Assembly: GCA_963719345.1 (NCBI GenBank)
Contig: CAVRCA010000003.1
Location: forward strand, 1-64,000
Length of the DNA: 64,000 nucleotides
Direction of reading: 5' to 3'
From: CAVRCA01 sp963719345
GTDB lineage: Bacteria > Pseudomonadota > Alphaproteobacteria > Acetobacterales > Acetobacteraceae
Shown here: one piece after another, positions 1-10,423 of the stretch
How the letters are laid out: every line of letters starts with the position of its first letter
Numbering within the stretch: the first letter of the stretch is position 1
Program-made: the position numbers and the translations under genes
The notes under the pieces: generated by a model
Told to the model about the DNA's origin: nothing
Database searches by the model: none
Seen by the model: only the letters and a program-made list of their open reading frames with translations

Positions 1-315
1 TTCTTGATAACTCTTCTTGTGCAATATTAACAAAGGCCCCGATAGGAAATCCTAGAATTAGGACAATTCCTGTCAACTCAATTTTAATATTGTGTACCCG
101 AGCGACTATGCCATGGCCTGCCTCGTGTATTATAATCGTGACCACCAGCGCGATCCACCCATATGTCCACGGTAAATACATAAATCCCAGGATCAGCAAG
201 AACTACAACTCCAAGACACTATCTCACGCACTCCAGCCCTCATTGTAGAGGTTGAAAACAACGCAATCAATGACCCTACGATGAGAAATATTGCTAGTGC
301 AGTTATGATGGGCAT
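1..315 (-). CDS. Site-2 protease-like M50 membrane metallopeptidase, partial and frameshifted
   Basis: Intramembrane zinc metallopeptidase of the M50 (site-2 protease) family, which cuts transmembrane or membrane-proximal substrates. The reverse strand shows the HEAGH zinc motif (HExxH) inside a hydrophobic stretch, followed by ARVHNIKIELTG and a second hydrophobic segment. The likely ATG at 315 begins MPIITALAIFLIVGSL, a first membrane helix. The first helix and the HEAGH part lie in different frames, with the shift near 205-215. The gene runs off the window start, so the C-terminal half with the NPxxDG-type motif is not seen. Family assignment rests on the HEAGH context only. Confidence 0.65.
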
Positions 316-712
316 CAGATAAATATTAAATTTAGCATAGACCCTCCGCTGCCCTTGTGTTTGCTACCTTCTCAAAAAAGTTCAAGCCAAATGGTGTATG
401 AACCAGTATGAGCGGAAATTTCACCTGGCTGCGAACTCTGTTCTTGTTGTCCTGCTGTGCCAAAAGTACAAGAATAATATCTATTGACCGTATTTAAATT
501 AAATCATGCTATTTCGAATCCTATCACAAATCTAATTATATATATGGTTGATGAAATTAACTGGACTTGGCTGTCAAATTAGATGCGAATCCCGTCTCAT
601 CCAAAAGGATAAATCCACAGCTAGGAAAAAGTTCTTCACACATGTACGTCGCTTTTATTGATTTGCTACTTTATTATATGCTCCCCTCAGACCTCCTGTA
701 TTAGATTTAGAA
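316..712. other. Intergenic stretch, no gene recognised
   Basis: AT-rich DNA between the M50 gene and scpA. It contains TATA-like runs near 488-505 and 533-545, and a tRNA 3'-end-like stretch at about 584-602 (GCGAATCCCGTC followed by TCATCC) that I could not extend into a full cloverleaf. The last part probably holds the true N-terminal codons of scpA in a shifted frame. Confidence 0.4.
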
Positions 713-1430
713 TTGTTACAAGGAAGAGAAAACTCAGATGTTGCCATCAACTATGATTCAAAAAAGAAGATCGCCGAACCACCTCTAAATTTATTGTTTA
801 ACCCTTCTTTGGTTAGCAAGAAAGATGTTTGGGATATAGATATAAGTAATCTTCTCGGACTTTTGCTAAATATTATTCACGCCTCCCAGAAAAAAAATCT
901 CCGATTATGCAGAATCCAGCTTTTATCTTCATCGATGATACACCGTCTTAAAGTCGAAAGCATTTTTAGGCTAGAGAAGATTGCACTATGCAGAAGAAAA
1001 CAATCATAGATGCAGTAGTTGGTCTGGATCCTGTTGACGAGATCTTAATGCGATTGAGATTCCATTCAGGTTCGAATCAACGTAGCCCGTATCTTTCAGA
1101 AGAACTTCTTCAAGTGCTGGATCTAATAAAAACTCAGAGATCTCAAACCCCGGATTCGAGGAGAAAAAAACTTACTATCGAACCGGTACAAGGTTTTGAC
1201 TTAGATCAATACTCGGAAAAATTTGAACAAATAATACGACAATATGAAGATAAGATTTTTGGTATCGTTAAAGTAGACCATGTGGTGATGTTTAAAATGC
1301 TTATTTCAAAAATGGGAGCATTAGAGGTTGCTTAGGTCTATTTATTGCATTACTTTATCTTGTGACTAAAGGAAAAATAAATCTAGAACAGAGTGAGGAA
1401 TCTGAAGACATAAAAATTACGATTAAGTGA
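713..1430 (+). CDS. scpA: Segregation and condensation protein A, frameshifted
   Basis: Kleisin subunit that bridges the SMC dimer and binds ScpB in the chromosome-organising SMC-ScpAB complex. The N-terminal piece (PPLNLLFNPSLV, then SSMIHRLKVESIFRLEKIA) and the middle piece (EELLQVLDLIKTQRSQTPDS) are in two frames, with the shift near 990-1000. A second shift near 1336 leads into GLFIALLYLVTKGKINLEQ and EDIKITIK before a stop at 1428-1430. This C-terminus is the winged-helix end typical of ScpA (FxALLxLxKxGKxxLEQ...DI). The start is uncertain: 713 is a TTG and the real start may lie upstream in another frame. scpB follows at once, as is usual. Confidence 0.75.
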
Positions 1431-1475
1431 GCATGTATGCGAATTCTAATCCACCAGTAGAATAGGTAGGCGAAG

Positions 1476-1960
1476 TTGAGGAGTTCTCTTCCAGTTGAGG
1501 AAATCACTTCGAGAATCGAAACTACATTATATTCAGCGGGTCGGCCCTTGTCAATTGAAGAGTTGGTAAGAGCATCTGGAACCAATTCAAAATCAAATAC
1601 AAGGAAAATAGTAAACGAATTAATTAAAAAAACACAATCCGTTTTCACGGCCATAGAGATAACTGAATTAGCTGATTGAAAAGTGCGTGCTCCAATTAAA
1701 GCCTGGCTATACACCCCTAATCAGAAAATTTGCGCAACGTCCTTTAATTCCAACATAGGCTCTTAAGACATTGTCGTACATTGCGTATGAACAGCCTGTG
1801 ACTTCGAAACGTCTCATGCAGATTAGAGGAAGTCAGGTATATGCCCATCTTTAGAACCTTGAAGCAAATGGGGTTAATCGAGCTGGAACAACTTCGGACG
1901 GTCAAAAACATACCGAACTACAAAGAAGTTTCGAAGTTATTTTGGGATAACAGACCTTGA
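1476..1960 (+). CDS. scpB: Segregation and condensation protein B, frameshifted
   Basis: Winged-helix partner of ScpA in the SMC-kleisin complex. The first frame gives VEEITSRIETTLYSAGRPLS and IEELVRASG, the first winged helix. After a shift near 1680 the second frame gives ALKTLSYIAYEQPVTSKRLM, then QIRGSQVYAHL, and a further shift leads to LRTVKNIPNYKEVSKLFWDN with a stop at 1958-1960. The phrase LSYIAYEQPVT is the hallmark start of the second winged helix. Initiation at TTG 1476 is inferred. The gene lies 45 bases after scpA, probably as one operon. Confidence 0.75.
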
Positions 1961-2112
1961 ATCTTTAAGAAATTCGCTAGTAACGACGTCCAATAATCAA
2001 AGTAAAAATAATAAACTAACACATCGTAATAACCTAATAATCGCTCAAAAGCATCACCGATGGAGGAAGCGGAAAGGTCTTAATAAGAGGAATATACTTA
2101 TGGCGACCACTT

Positions 2113-2495
2113 ATGCGGAAGTCATTAGAAAACCTAGCAGGACGTAAAGCTTTTGGCGGTCGTCGGGTTGCGTCAGAGCTAGACGGAAATTCGAACTGGA
2201 CAGATATCCAAATGAGGCTATCGCGGTACCTACCATAACAACTACCAGGGGGACTAGAGGGAACAACATAAAGACGGCTTTAAAATCTGCAGAAACCGTA
2301 AATGTCTTGGATTCGAGTTCGAAAAAAACGACTAAATTGGCGATAATACGGGTGACAAAGAATCCTGCAAACAAAGATTATGAAAGGAGAGGGGTGATTA
2401 GTAAAGGTGCGTTGGTTGAAACAGAAGCCGGGACCGCAAGGGTAATCTCCCGTCCAGGTCAAGATGGCACCGTTAATGCAATTCTAATAAAATAG
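2113..2495 (+). CDS. 30S ribosomal protein S8e, frameshifted
   Basis: Small-subunit ribosomal protein found in archaea and eukaryotes but not in bacteria. The ATG at 2113 gives MRKSLENLAGRKAFGGRR, matching the usual S8e start. After a frameshift near 2176 the protein continues FELDRYPNEAIAVPTITTTR and GTRGNNIKTALKSAETVNVL, and ends with NYERRGVISKG-like and TEAGTARVISRPGQDG segments, the classic S8e C-terminus. Total length of about 127 residues fits archaeal S8e. Its presence is one of the main archaeal markers. Confidence 0.85.
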
Positions 2496-2600
2496 TAATT
2501 TCAAACCTCATTATAGGTTAATTTTTGGTACGTTACGATCCTCGAACAAGAGAGAAAGCCAGATATTTAATTGTTGGATAGATAGAGAGAGTGGTTAGGC

Positions 2601-3377
2601 GTGGCATCTATTCGGCCGTTGTATCCTCATCCAGCACTTCTACTCGAAGAGGAGAGGACTAATATAAAACGCACATTCCTCGTGGTATCCGACTTACATA
2701 TCGGATTTGAGGGTGAGCTGAACCTACGAGGAGTCACCGTTGACTCGAAATATTCTCTGAATACGATGCTTGAAGAGTTACGTCACCTTATAAAATCAAA
2801 TCAGTTAGACGGCGTAATACTACTCGGAGACGTAAAGAGCACCATACGATCCATAAGCAAACAAGAATGGAACCAAGTCCCGGAATTCTTCAGAATACTC
2901 TCTGGACACGCGAGCATTTACGTAGTACCAGGTAATCATGATACCTACTTTCGGTTCTTAATCCCGAAGAATATTAATATTATGAGCGTCAAAGGCATGG
3001 TCATGGAGGAGACCTTGTTAGCGCACGGCCATACGATGCCATCCTCTGCTAGAGCATCGATAAAAAGAATTGTAATGGGGCATATCCATCCGGTTTTCTC
3101 GAGATGCAATAGCGTTATCAACGGGCGACGGATTTGGCTGTATCTTAAAGTGAAGAGAGAGATAATATTCCCTGGAACTGTAGGAATGCTCGACATAATA
3201 ATCGTGCCCTCATTTAATAAGGACTTACCGATGATTCATAAACGGTATGCAAAATCAATTTCGCCAATAATCAACAGGGCACTTCAGCATAACGCGATTG
3301 AACAGGCAATGGCTGTAACACTAGATGGTTCAATAGTTGCTGATAACCGTAACGTGGTGGCAATGCTATTATCATGA
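2601..3377 (+). CDS. SbcD-related archaeal metallophosphoesterase
   Basis: Calcineurin-like phosphoesterase of the archaeal SbcD-related (ICC-like) family. Its substrate is unknown; roles in nucleic acid processing are suspected. The 258-residue frame is intact and shows the five metal-site motifs in order: DLHIG (about residue 31), GDVK (about 77), GNHDT (about 112), GHTM (about 143) and GHIHP (about 161). No membrane segment. It starts at GTG with a purine-rich stretch upstream (agagagagtgg). One of the few unbroken genes in this half. Confidence 0.8.
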   Translation: MASIRPLYPHPALLLEEERTNIKRTFLVVSDLHIGFEGELNLRGVTVDSKYSLNTMLEELRHLIKSNQLDGVILLGDVKSTIRSISKQEWNQVPEFFRILSGHASIYVVPGNHDTYFRFLIPKNINIMSVKGMVMEETLLAHGHTMPSSARASIKRIVMGHIHPVFSRCNSVINGRRIWLYLKVKREIIFPGTVGMLDIIIVPSFNKDLPMIHKRYAKSISPIINRALQHNAIEQAMAVTLDGSIVADNRNVVAMLLS

Positions 3378-3436
3378 ACCTGTTTTTGGACTTATGATAA
3401 CAATAACGAGATGTAATTTCAACGGCCTGCTATTGT

Positions 3437-6400
3437 TCATAATTTAACATAATCCCGCATAAAAGTCAATGTTGGAGTATTTGTCATTAACCATTCGAGA
3501 GTTTTGATGAACGAGTTCGCTGCTTCCAACGTAGTTAGGACAGGTACGCCCATCTCAACAGCTTTTCTTCTAATTTGATATTCGTCATACAACATTCCAA
3601 CATACTTCTCAATTGTAGATGTTGACGGGATATTTATAATAAAATTAATTTTGTGTTCAAACAGCAAATCTGAAATATTGGGTTTTCGATCTGGCTCGCT
3701 AATCTTGTAAACCTCCTGGATATTTTTGAAGTCATTGCTTACCAGGAATTCAGCTGTATGCTCTGTTGCCATTATATTGTATCCCATTAGTGAAATAAGT
3801 GAAATCAACGGCAACAATTTTTCCTTATTTTTCTGGCCCCCGATAGTAATTAGTGCTGAACCCGATAATGGAAGTGCGTATCCTGCGGCGGTATACGCCT
3901 TAGACAATGCATCGTAAAAACTGATCCCAAAGCATGCTACTTCGCCGGTAGATTGCATTTCTACGCTAAGCACTATATCAGCTCCTTCAAGTTGCATAAA
4001 AGAAAATTGTGGGACTTTGATTCCGAATCCTGAAGTCTTTAACCATAGATCTTTCGCGTTTTTCGGAAGAGCCCTGCCAGTCATCGCCCTTGCGAGCAAT
4101 ATTTATTAGATTTATTCCTACAAATTTTGACACAAAGGGCATTGATCTTGACGCTCGGATATTTGCTTCTATTACCAATACTTCATCGTCCTTGATGAGA
4201 TATTGAATGTTAAAAGGACCTCTAACATTCAAGGCTCTACCTATTCGACTTGAATAATCCACTAATGTCTCAGTAGTTTTTCGGTCAAGTCTCCACGGGG
4301 GTATACACATAAGAGCATCTCCAGAATGTATCCCCGCATTATCAATGTGTTCTATAATAGAACCTATTAGAACTTCATTGGTACCTCCTACCGCATCCAC
4401 TTCCACTTCCGAAGCGTCCTGTAAAAATTTGCTGATAACTATTGGGTAATCAGGACTAACTCTTACAGCATCTGTCAAGAATTGCTCTAATTGTTGTTCC
4501 GCCCACACAATTTTCATGGCTACGCCGCTGAGAACATACGACGGTCTAACTAAAACAGGATAGCCGACAGTTTCTGCAAATTGTTTCGCTTTTGATATGC
4601 TAGTAAATTTTTTCCACGCGGGTTGCTTAATGTTCAATGAATCTAATAATTTTCCAAACTTTTCTCTATCCTCAGCTCTATCGACGTCCTGGCTCCTCGT
4701 ACCAACTATATTAATTCCTTGTTTGGCTAGCTTGGGAGCAACGTTATTCGCCGTCTGTCCTCCTACACAAGTTACTATTCCAACTGGTTTCTCTTTTTCA
4801 AAAATGTCCATTATTCTTTCAAAGGTCAACTCTTCAAAGTATAATCTATCAGAAATGTCATAATCTGTAGAAACGGTTTCAGGATTGCAATTAATTATTG
4901 AAACATCAGGGACTCCATTTTCTTTTAGACCCCAGACCGTGTTCACTGTTCCCCAATCAAATTCCACGCTACTCCCGAATCCGATAAGGGCCAGCGCCAA
5001 GTACGAGGACGCTTCTCTTAATCCCGTTTCCACCATGATGTCATCATTCTGGCCACCATAGGTCAAATATAGGTAGTTTGTTTTTGCAGGCCACTCGGCA
5101 GCGAGTGTATCGATCTGCTTTACCACAGGTTTGATTCCAAACCGGTGTCTCAAACTCCTTATCTTTAGTTCGTCGATGCCTAGACATCTTCCTATTTGCT
5201 TATCTGAAAAACCAATTTTCTTTGCTTCTTTGATAATATCTTCATCAAAGTCGGATTGTTGTCGTAATCTATACTCCATACCAATTATGTTTTTAATTCG
5301 GATCAAAAACCATGGATCTATCGCTGATAGCATGGTTATTTTTTGTAAAGTCATCCCAGCTTTCATCGCTTTGACAACGTCAAATATAATCTCGTCAGTT
5401 GGATGGAGCAATGATTGTTCCATTGTTTCTGTATACTCCGTCCCTACCTTCCCCTCCTTCCTGTGTTTCATCCTCTTCTCCATTACCCTGCGCTGGAAAG
5501 TTAGGCAAATTGGGTCTGCCTGGCTGACCCAATTTGCTCTCTCATCGAGATTTCGGCTGAAACATAGTTCTGACTTTTTTTGTCTTCATCAGGATTGGCG
5601 ACAAGGCCATCTTTTCCTATTTCAGACATCCTAATTGCTTTTTGTAAGATTTCCTCGAATCCTCGTCCGATGGACATCACTTCACCAACTGATTTCATTG
5701 TGCTTCCGAGTTTACGTTTCACGAGCTCAAATTTACGAAAATCCCACCGAGGCATTTTGAGTACTACGTAGTCTAACGAAGGTTCAAAACAAGCAGTTGT
5801 CGCCTTGGTAATACTGTTAATCAACTCCGGTAGAGAATATCCCAGTGAAATCTTTTCTCAGCCATATATGCAAGTGGGTAACCTGTCGCTTTACTGGCGA
5901 GCGCGGAAGATCTCGAGAGCCTTGCGTTTATTTCTATAACGCAGTACTTTGGAGACGTGGATCAAGTCCGAACTGAACGTTGCATTCTCCAACAACTCCA
6001 CAATAAGCCGTCGCACGCAGAGTCCCGAGCGTAACAAATGGTATTCAGAATTATTCAGGGTTTGCGACGGCGCTACTACGATATTATCCCCAGTATGCAC
6101 ACGCATTCCAAGGATGTTTTCCATGTTGCAAACAATAACACTATTTCCTTTTCTATCTCGCATTACTTCGTATTCAATTTGTTTCCAGTCTCCGACATAC
6201 CTCTCGATTAGGACTTGTCCAACCATACTGAGTGATAATCCACGCCGTACAATTTCTTGAAGGTCGTACTCGTTGTAAGCAACACCACCCCCTCGTCCAG
6301 CTAGCGTATAAGCTACTCGAACGATAACTGGATAACCAATCGCTCTGGAAACTTTGGATGCCGTTTCTAAACTGTACGCAACGGCGCTAGGTAAAACAGG

Positions 6401-6847
6401 CACACTACTTCTTATCATTGCGTCCTTGAATAGCTCGCCTATCCTCAGTTATCTCGATGCCCTTTATTGAAGTACCCAGAATGTTGATCCCATATTTTTT
6501 CAGTATACCGAGCTTGTGAACTGCAACGCCGCAATTGAGTGCAGTCTGTCCTCCGAAGCCTAGCATAATGGAATCTGGCAGTTCAGACTTCAATGACTTT
6601 TTCAACGTAGCTGGCGTTAATTGGTAGTAGGTATACTCTGTTTGCAAATCTTGTGTCCGTCTGAATGGTCGCAATATTGGGATTAATTAGGACGCTTTTG
6701 ATGCCATCTTCCTTTATAGCCTTAAGGCATTGTGAACCGGAGTAGTCAAAATAACGGTCAGAAAGTCTGACTTTCGCCTGCTTCTCCGATTTTAATTGCC
6801 CCGCTTCCGAGAACAAGAACTTTTTTTATTGTTTCATGTTTTGGCAA
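3437..6847 (-). CDS. carB: Carbamoyl-phosphate synthase large subunit, multiply frameshifted
   Basis: Makes carbamoyl phosphate from bicarbonate, ATP and ammonia delivered by CarA, feeding pyrimidine and arginine synthesis. The start is a TTG at 6847 (PKHETIKKVLVLGSGAIKIG) overlapping the carA stop by 14 bases. Pieces in successive frames cover FDYSGSQCLKAIKEDGIKSV, the first ATP-grasp domain (GYPVIVRVAYTLAGRGGG), a middle region, a second ATP-grasp domain (YPVLVRPSYVLSGVAM, then SGDALMCIPPWRL), and the C-terminal MGS-like allosteric domain ending at 3437. Shifts lie near 6755, 6590, 6410, 5860, 5500 and 4040. Reassembled length of about 1,100 residues fits the family, so loss of function need not be assumed. 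Confidence 0.9.
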
Positions 6848-8086
6848 ATTTCCTCCTCTTTAGTGGTTTTTTTCTTCCTCGCCGACATGACATCTTCACT
6901 TTTGGGTTATTGTTATTATTCTCAATGTTACTTTCAGTTGTTCGGGCAAATGATGACCTTCTGTTGAAATCGTCAAGTAATTCTTTGAATCTATCAAAAA
7001 CAAATATACAGTCATAAGGTCCTGGAGACGCTTCTGGATGAAATTGTACCGCAATTATCGGTTTAGATTCATGCTCAATTCCCTCTACTGTATGGTCATC
7101 TACATTTGAAAACCATACTTTAAAGCCCGTACCGTTTAGGCTCTTAGGCTCAATTCCATAACCATGATTCTGGCTAGTGATGTAAGCACGGTTACTTCGT
7201 AAATCTATGCAAGGTTTATTCTGTCCTCGATGACCGAATTTCAATTTGTAGGTATCGGCTCCTGCTGCCAAGGCTAGAATTTGGTGTCCAAGACAAATAC
7301 CCAAAGTCGGGACTGATGCCCTCATAACCTCGCCTGCAGTTTTGATTGCAGTTTTGCAAACTTTTGGATCCCCCGGACCATTGCTAATTACGATGCCCTT
7401 TGGTTTGTGCAGCATCACTTCTTCAAACGATGAATCCCACGGGAGACGCACGACCCTGAAACCCATCCTGAGAATATTACGTATAATGCTGTTTTTTGTG
7501 CCGGTATCCAACGTACAACGGTATCACTTGCATCATCGCCATACACGCGTGGAATACTTGTCGAAACTTCAGGCATAAAATTTTGTTGACCGTCCTGCTG
7601 GTTTTTTATAAGGCGAGACAATCTTTTTTGTACGTCAATCTCTGAGTTAGCCGTCACGCCTTCTTGGAGAGCCCAAGTGCTGATAGCACCCATCATCACT
7701 CCATTAATTCTCAGTTTCTTCGTAAGTTCTCGAGTATCTATATTACATATTCCTGGAATCCTTTGGTCGTATAGCCATTCATCAAGCGTTTTGACACAAC
7801 TCCAATGACTTGCTACAATCGATAGGTCGTGAATTATTAAGCCCCTGATTTGGATTCTATCAGATTCAAAGAACCTAGGCAATCCAAATTCGTCAGAGTC
7901 TTCGATACTCGGAACACCATAATTTCCAATTAGTGGATAAGTTAGGCATAATATTTGACCGCGATATGAAGGGTCTGTAAGTGTTTCAGTGTACCCAACC
8001 ATACCCGTGTTGAAAACGACTTCGCCAGCAATATCAGTAGAATACCCGAAACCAATCCCGTCGAATATGCTGCCGTCCTCTATCAT
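6834..8086 (-). CDS. carA: Carbamoyl-phosphate synthase small subunit (glutaminase), frameshifted
   Basis: Class I glutamine amidotransferase that hydrolyses glutamine and channels ammonia to CarB. It starts at ATG 8086 (MIEDGSIFDGIGFGYSTDIA). The CPSase_sm domain (NTGMVGYTETLTDPSYRGQI) is followed by the GATase domain with the nucleophile motif GICLGHQILA and the catalytic His-Glu in FHPEASPGP. One shift near 7500 separates the two halves. It ends with a basic tail and overlaps the carB start, so the two are probably translated together. Confidence 0.9.
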
Positions 8087-8140
8087 GAGCTTGCCTTGGT
8101 CGCCAAAGTACGACCGACGAAGTGTTGGAATTTTTGATCC

Positions 8141-8334
8141 TTAGCAACTCTTCGGGACTACAAATTTAAGTTTTGCTCTTGATTCGTATTTCGTTGCTAT
8201 AGCGTCCCATCGTTCGCAACATATCCGATAAACCATTTCATAGAATCTGTCTTGCTTCTAGGCAAGCTCAATTCGCTGACATTTCTTGTCAGATCCTGGT
8301 AATTAGGACGGGGCTTGGCGGAGCGTTCGATCAT
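8141..8334 (-). CDS. Small conserved-looking hypothetical protein, frameshifted
   Basis: Not recognised. On the reverse strand an ATG at 8334 opens MIERSAKPRPNYQDLTRNVS and, after a one-base shift near 8255, continues DRFYEMVYRICCERWDAIAT and ESRAKLKFVVPKSC to a stop at 8141-8143, about 64 residues. Both halves have protein-like composition and no other gene explains the stretch. It lies just upstream of carA in the same direction and is divergent from the cupredoxin gene. Confidence 0.4.
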
Positions 8335-8340
8335 TAACTA

Positions 8341-8350
8341 AATATATAAT
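8341..8350 (+). promoter_or_regulatory. Archaeal TATA box of the cupredoxin gene
   Basis: The sequence AATATATAAT sits with its centre about 26 bases before the ATG at 8371. That is the TATA-to-start-site distance of archaeal promoters, so the transcript is expected to be leaderless. No Shine-Dalgarno stretch is seen before the ATG. Confidence 0.6.
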
Positions 8351-8370
8351 AGCTTGATTCACCCACTTGG

Positions 8371-8886
8371 ATGCCAAAAAAAGCGAAGCGGCAACAGAAC
8401 GTCAAGAATAGCAAGTTTACATTTTCCAAATATAAATATGCCATAATGATTTTTGTAGGTATCGCAATAGTTGTCGTAATAGCCGGCTATTTTGGAATAC
8501 ATTCTTTGATTCCTGTTAATGGTAATACTCCGGCTTTTGCTCCTCCGATAAATACATTTATGAAAGCAACTCATTCTCCTCAAACGGGCTGGCTGTTCAC
8601 CAGCCAATCTACCGCCGACTTCACGAAGTAATGGCATGGGAGCAGGATTTAACAGTCCGACGATTTTCTTAAAGTATGGTGCGCTTGACTCGATCCATTT
8701 AATCAATGAGGATGCAGATACACGCTCACTCCATAACCTGAATATAGATACATTTAACGTACATACCAAAAGCCTGGGTATTTTGAAAGTCAGTCCCTCA
8801 CGTTCATTGCAAATAAAATTGGCACATTTGTTTACTACTGCAACATACATCCGGAAATGAGAGGCCTAATAAAGGTAGAGCAATGA
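8371..8886 (+). CDS. Membrane-anchored cupredoxin (small blue copper protein), frameshifted
   Basis: Electron-carrying type 1 copper protein of the kind abundant in ammonia-oxidising archaea. A basic N-terminus (MPKKAKRQQNVKNSK) is followed by one membrane helix (YAIMIFVGIAIVVVIAGYFG), placing the domain outside the cell. The copper domain then reads FNSPTIFLKYGALDSIHLIN with HSLHN-like and NVHTK histidines. After a shift near 8785 comes GTFVYYCNIHPEMRGLIKVE, which carries the Cys-x2-His-x2-Met ligand set, with a stop at 8884-8886. Another shift lies near 8632. The copper partner (oxidase or ammonia monooxygenase chain) is not in the window. Confidence 0.75.
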
Positions 8887-8951
8887 TCACTTTTACCTTA
8901 AGTATCAGAATTCACTGATCTAACTGAATTCTATCATATTCTAGACATCTC

Positions 8952-9474
8952 TCAATTCAACCATTCTATTGGGATATCCTGGTATAAACCGTTAGGTAGA
9001 ACTCGTCTAATAGATATGGGCAGTGCTTTAGCATATAATTCCGCCGTCGCAAGAGAGATTGAATCTCTAACGTCTTGGGTACTGTACATAAACGCCAGCG
9101 CTGCCAAAAAGAAGCTGTAAAGACCTGGCACCTGTGATCCTTGCCTTTTCAAACCTCGTAATGCGTGCTGGCCCGATTAAAACTTGATTGCCATTAGGGA
9201 TAATCTCCTTGAGTTCGAATTCAACTTCAGCATAAGTCACAACTTCATCTTCAGGGCGGTTCGATTTCTTGACTGGAGGTTCTCCTAATTCTACCTGAGC
9301 TTTTTCGAGCGTAGCATCATGTTTGATGGCTATTTTTTTCAAAGCCGTGGAGACATTTCGCCGGCTACGGATCTTTTTTCGTAGGATCGTCTGTCCCCTT
9401 AGGAGCTTTAGTTTTAAACTTTTTGGAAGAGGTCTTTTGATTTGAAGAATGTTTAACCACCAAGAATGCTCCAA
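8952..9474 (-). CDS. rpoK: DNA-directed RNA polymerase subunit K (Rpo6), frameshifted
   Basis: Archaeal homologue of Rpb6/omega, needed for assembly of the RNA polymerase core. A lysine/arginine-rich N-terminal extension precedes ARITRFEKARITGARSLQL, the Rpb6 signature. After a shift near 9115 the protein continues SISLATAELYAKALPISIRR and VLPNGLYQDIPIEWLN, the expected C-terminus. The N-terminal extension of about 80 residues is longer than in euryarchaeal RpoK. Confidence 0.8.
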
Positions 9475-9677
9475 GGGATAACAATTATATAATTAAATGT
9501 TGCGAATTTTTCAATGTCCAGTCAATTAAACCTTCCCATTTCAGGCAGTTTGGGCTAAGGTGAAATGAGTTCAGCACGGTTTCAAGGGTACCTCTTGTTA
9601 TAGAGATATCAAATAAGGGAGTTATCGAGTGCGAAATTATTCGCCATCTTTCCCCCATCACAACTAAGATAATTTTA

Positions 9678-9941
9678 ATGGGTTTGCCTCTGAAGGGCAG
9701 GGTTCATAAGCTGGGAGCGAATTTAGTATATATAGAGACAGGGTTAACGATAGGAGCAGAGAAACAGCGATCTCGATTTAAACGTGGCGAGATGGCCTAC
9801 CTGACGTCTAACGGTTCCGTATGTATTTTCGTTAAAGATTCTGCACCAATACCCGCTATGAATCCGATAGGAGTGGTTAAATCCAACCTGCATATAGCAG
9901 AATCGGTGCAAACAGGAGACGTAATGATACTAAGGCATTAA
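9678..9941 (+). CDS. Cyclophilin-like fold protein (COG2164/TM1367-like)
   Basis: Intact 87-residue protein. The run FKRGEMAYLTSNGSVCIFVK, followed by NPIGVV and a final SVQTGDVMILRH, follows the layout of the small cyclophilin-like family (GEV-YW-PGxAxCIFFG ... NPVG ... GD), whose biochemical role is unknown. ATG start. It is convergent with rps25e; the two stop codons overlap by 4 bases. Confidence 0.55.
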   Translation: MGLPLKGRVHKLGANLVYIETGLTIGAEKQRSRFKRGEMAYLTSNGSVCIFVKDSAPIPAMNPIGVVKSNLHIAESVQTGDVMILRH

Positions 9942-10271
9942 ACCTGCTCAATCAGCTGGTATACTCTATGACCACTATAACCACCAACACTTTTAACTAT
10001 GCCCTTTCCTTCGAGTGATTTGATATATGCATTAGCTACAGAAATTTTTACGCCCGCAGCTCTTGCTACGCCTTGAATCGTAATAGCTTTCATACTCTGT
10101 ATCAGCTCTCCTACCTTGTGTATCCTCCACCAAAACTGAGAGCTTTTGTTTTTGCTGGACTTTTCCTAAAGCCTTCTTGGTCTCTTCCTTTTTTGCAGGT
10201 TTATCTCCGTCATGTCCAGAAGCTGGAGAAGATTTTTCAGATCCCAACGGTTTCTTCTTACTGCCACCCAT
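9938..10271 (-). CDS. 30S ribosomal protein S25e, frameshifted
   Basis: Ribosomal protein of eukaryotes and of TACK-group archaea; it is missing from most euryarchaea, so it supports the Nitrososphaerota assignment. The N-terminus MGGSKKKPLGSEKSSPASGH is a long Lys-rich tail. After shifts near 10110-10090 the winged-helix domain reads ELIQSMKAITIQGVARAAGV, KISVANAYIKSLEGKGIVKS and HRVYQLIEQV, with a stop at 9938-9940. Confidence 0.8.
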
Positions 10272-10423
10272 ACCTACCTGTACAGATCTGTCGCATTTTA
10301 TAAGTTGTGCTCCGGTTTAGATACCGCCCATGTCCTTTACCAAACTCCGGACGCTCTATATTAGTTAGATTTAGGTTAACTGCACTGGCAATCCAATCCT
10401 AAATAATCATGCAGTAAGCGTCT

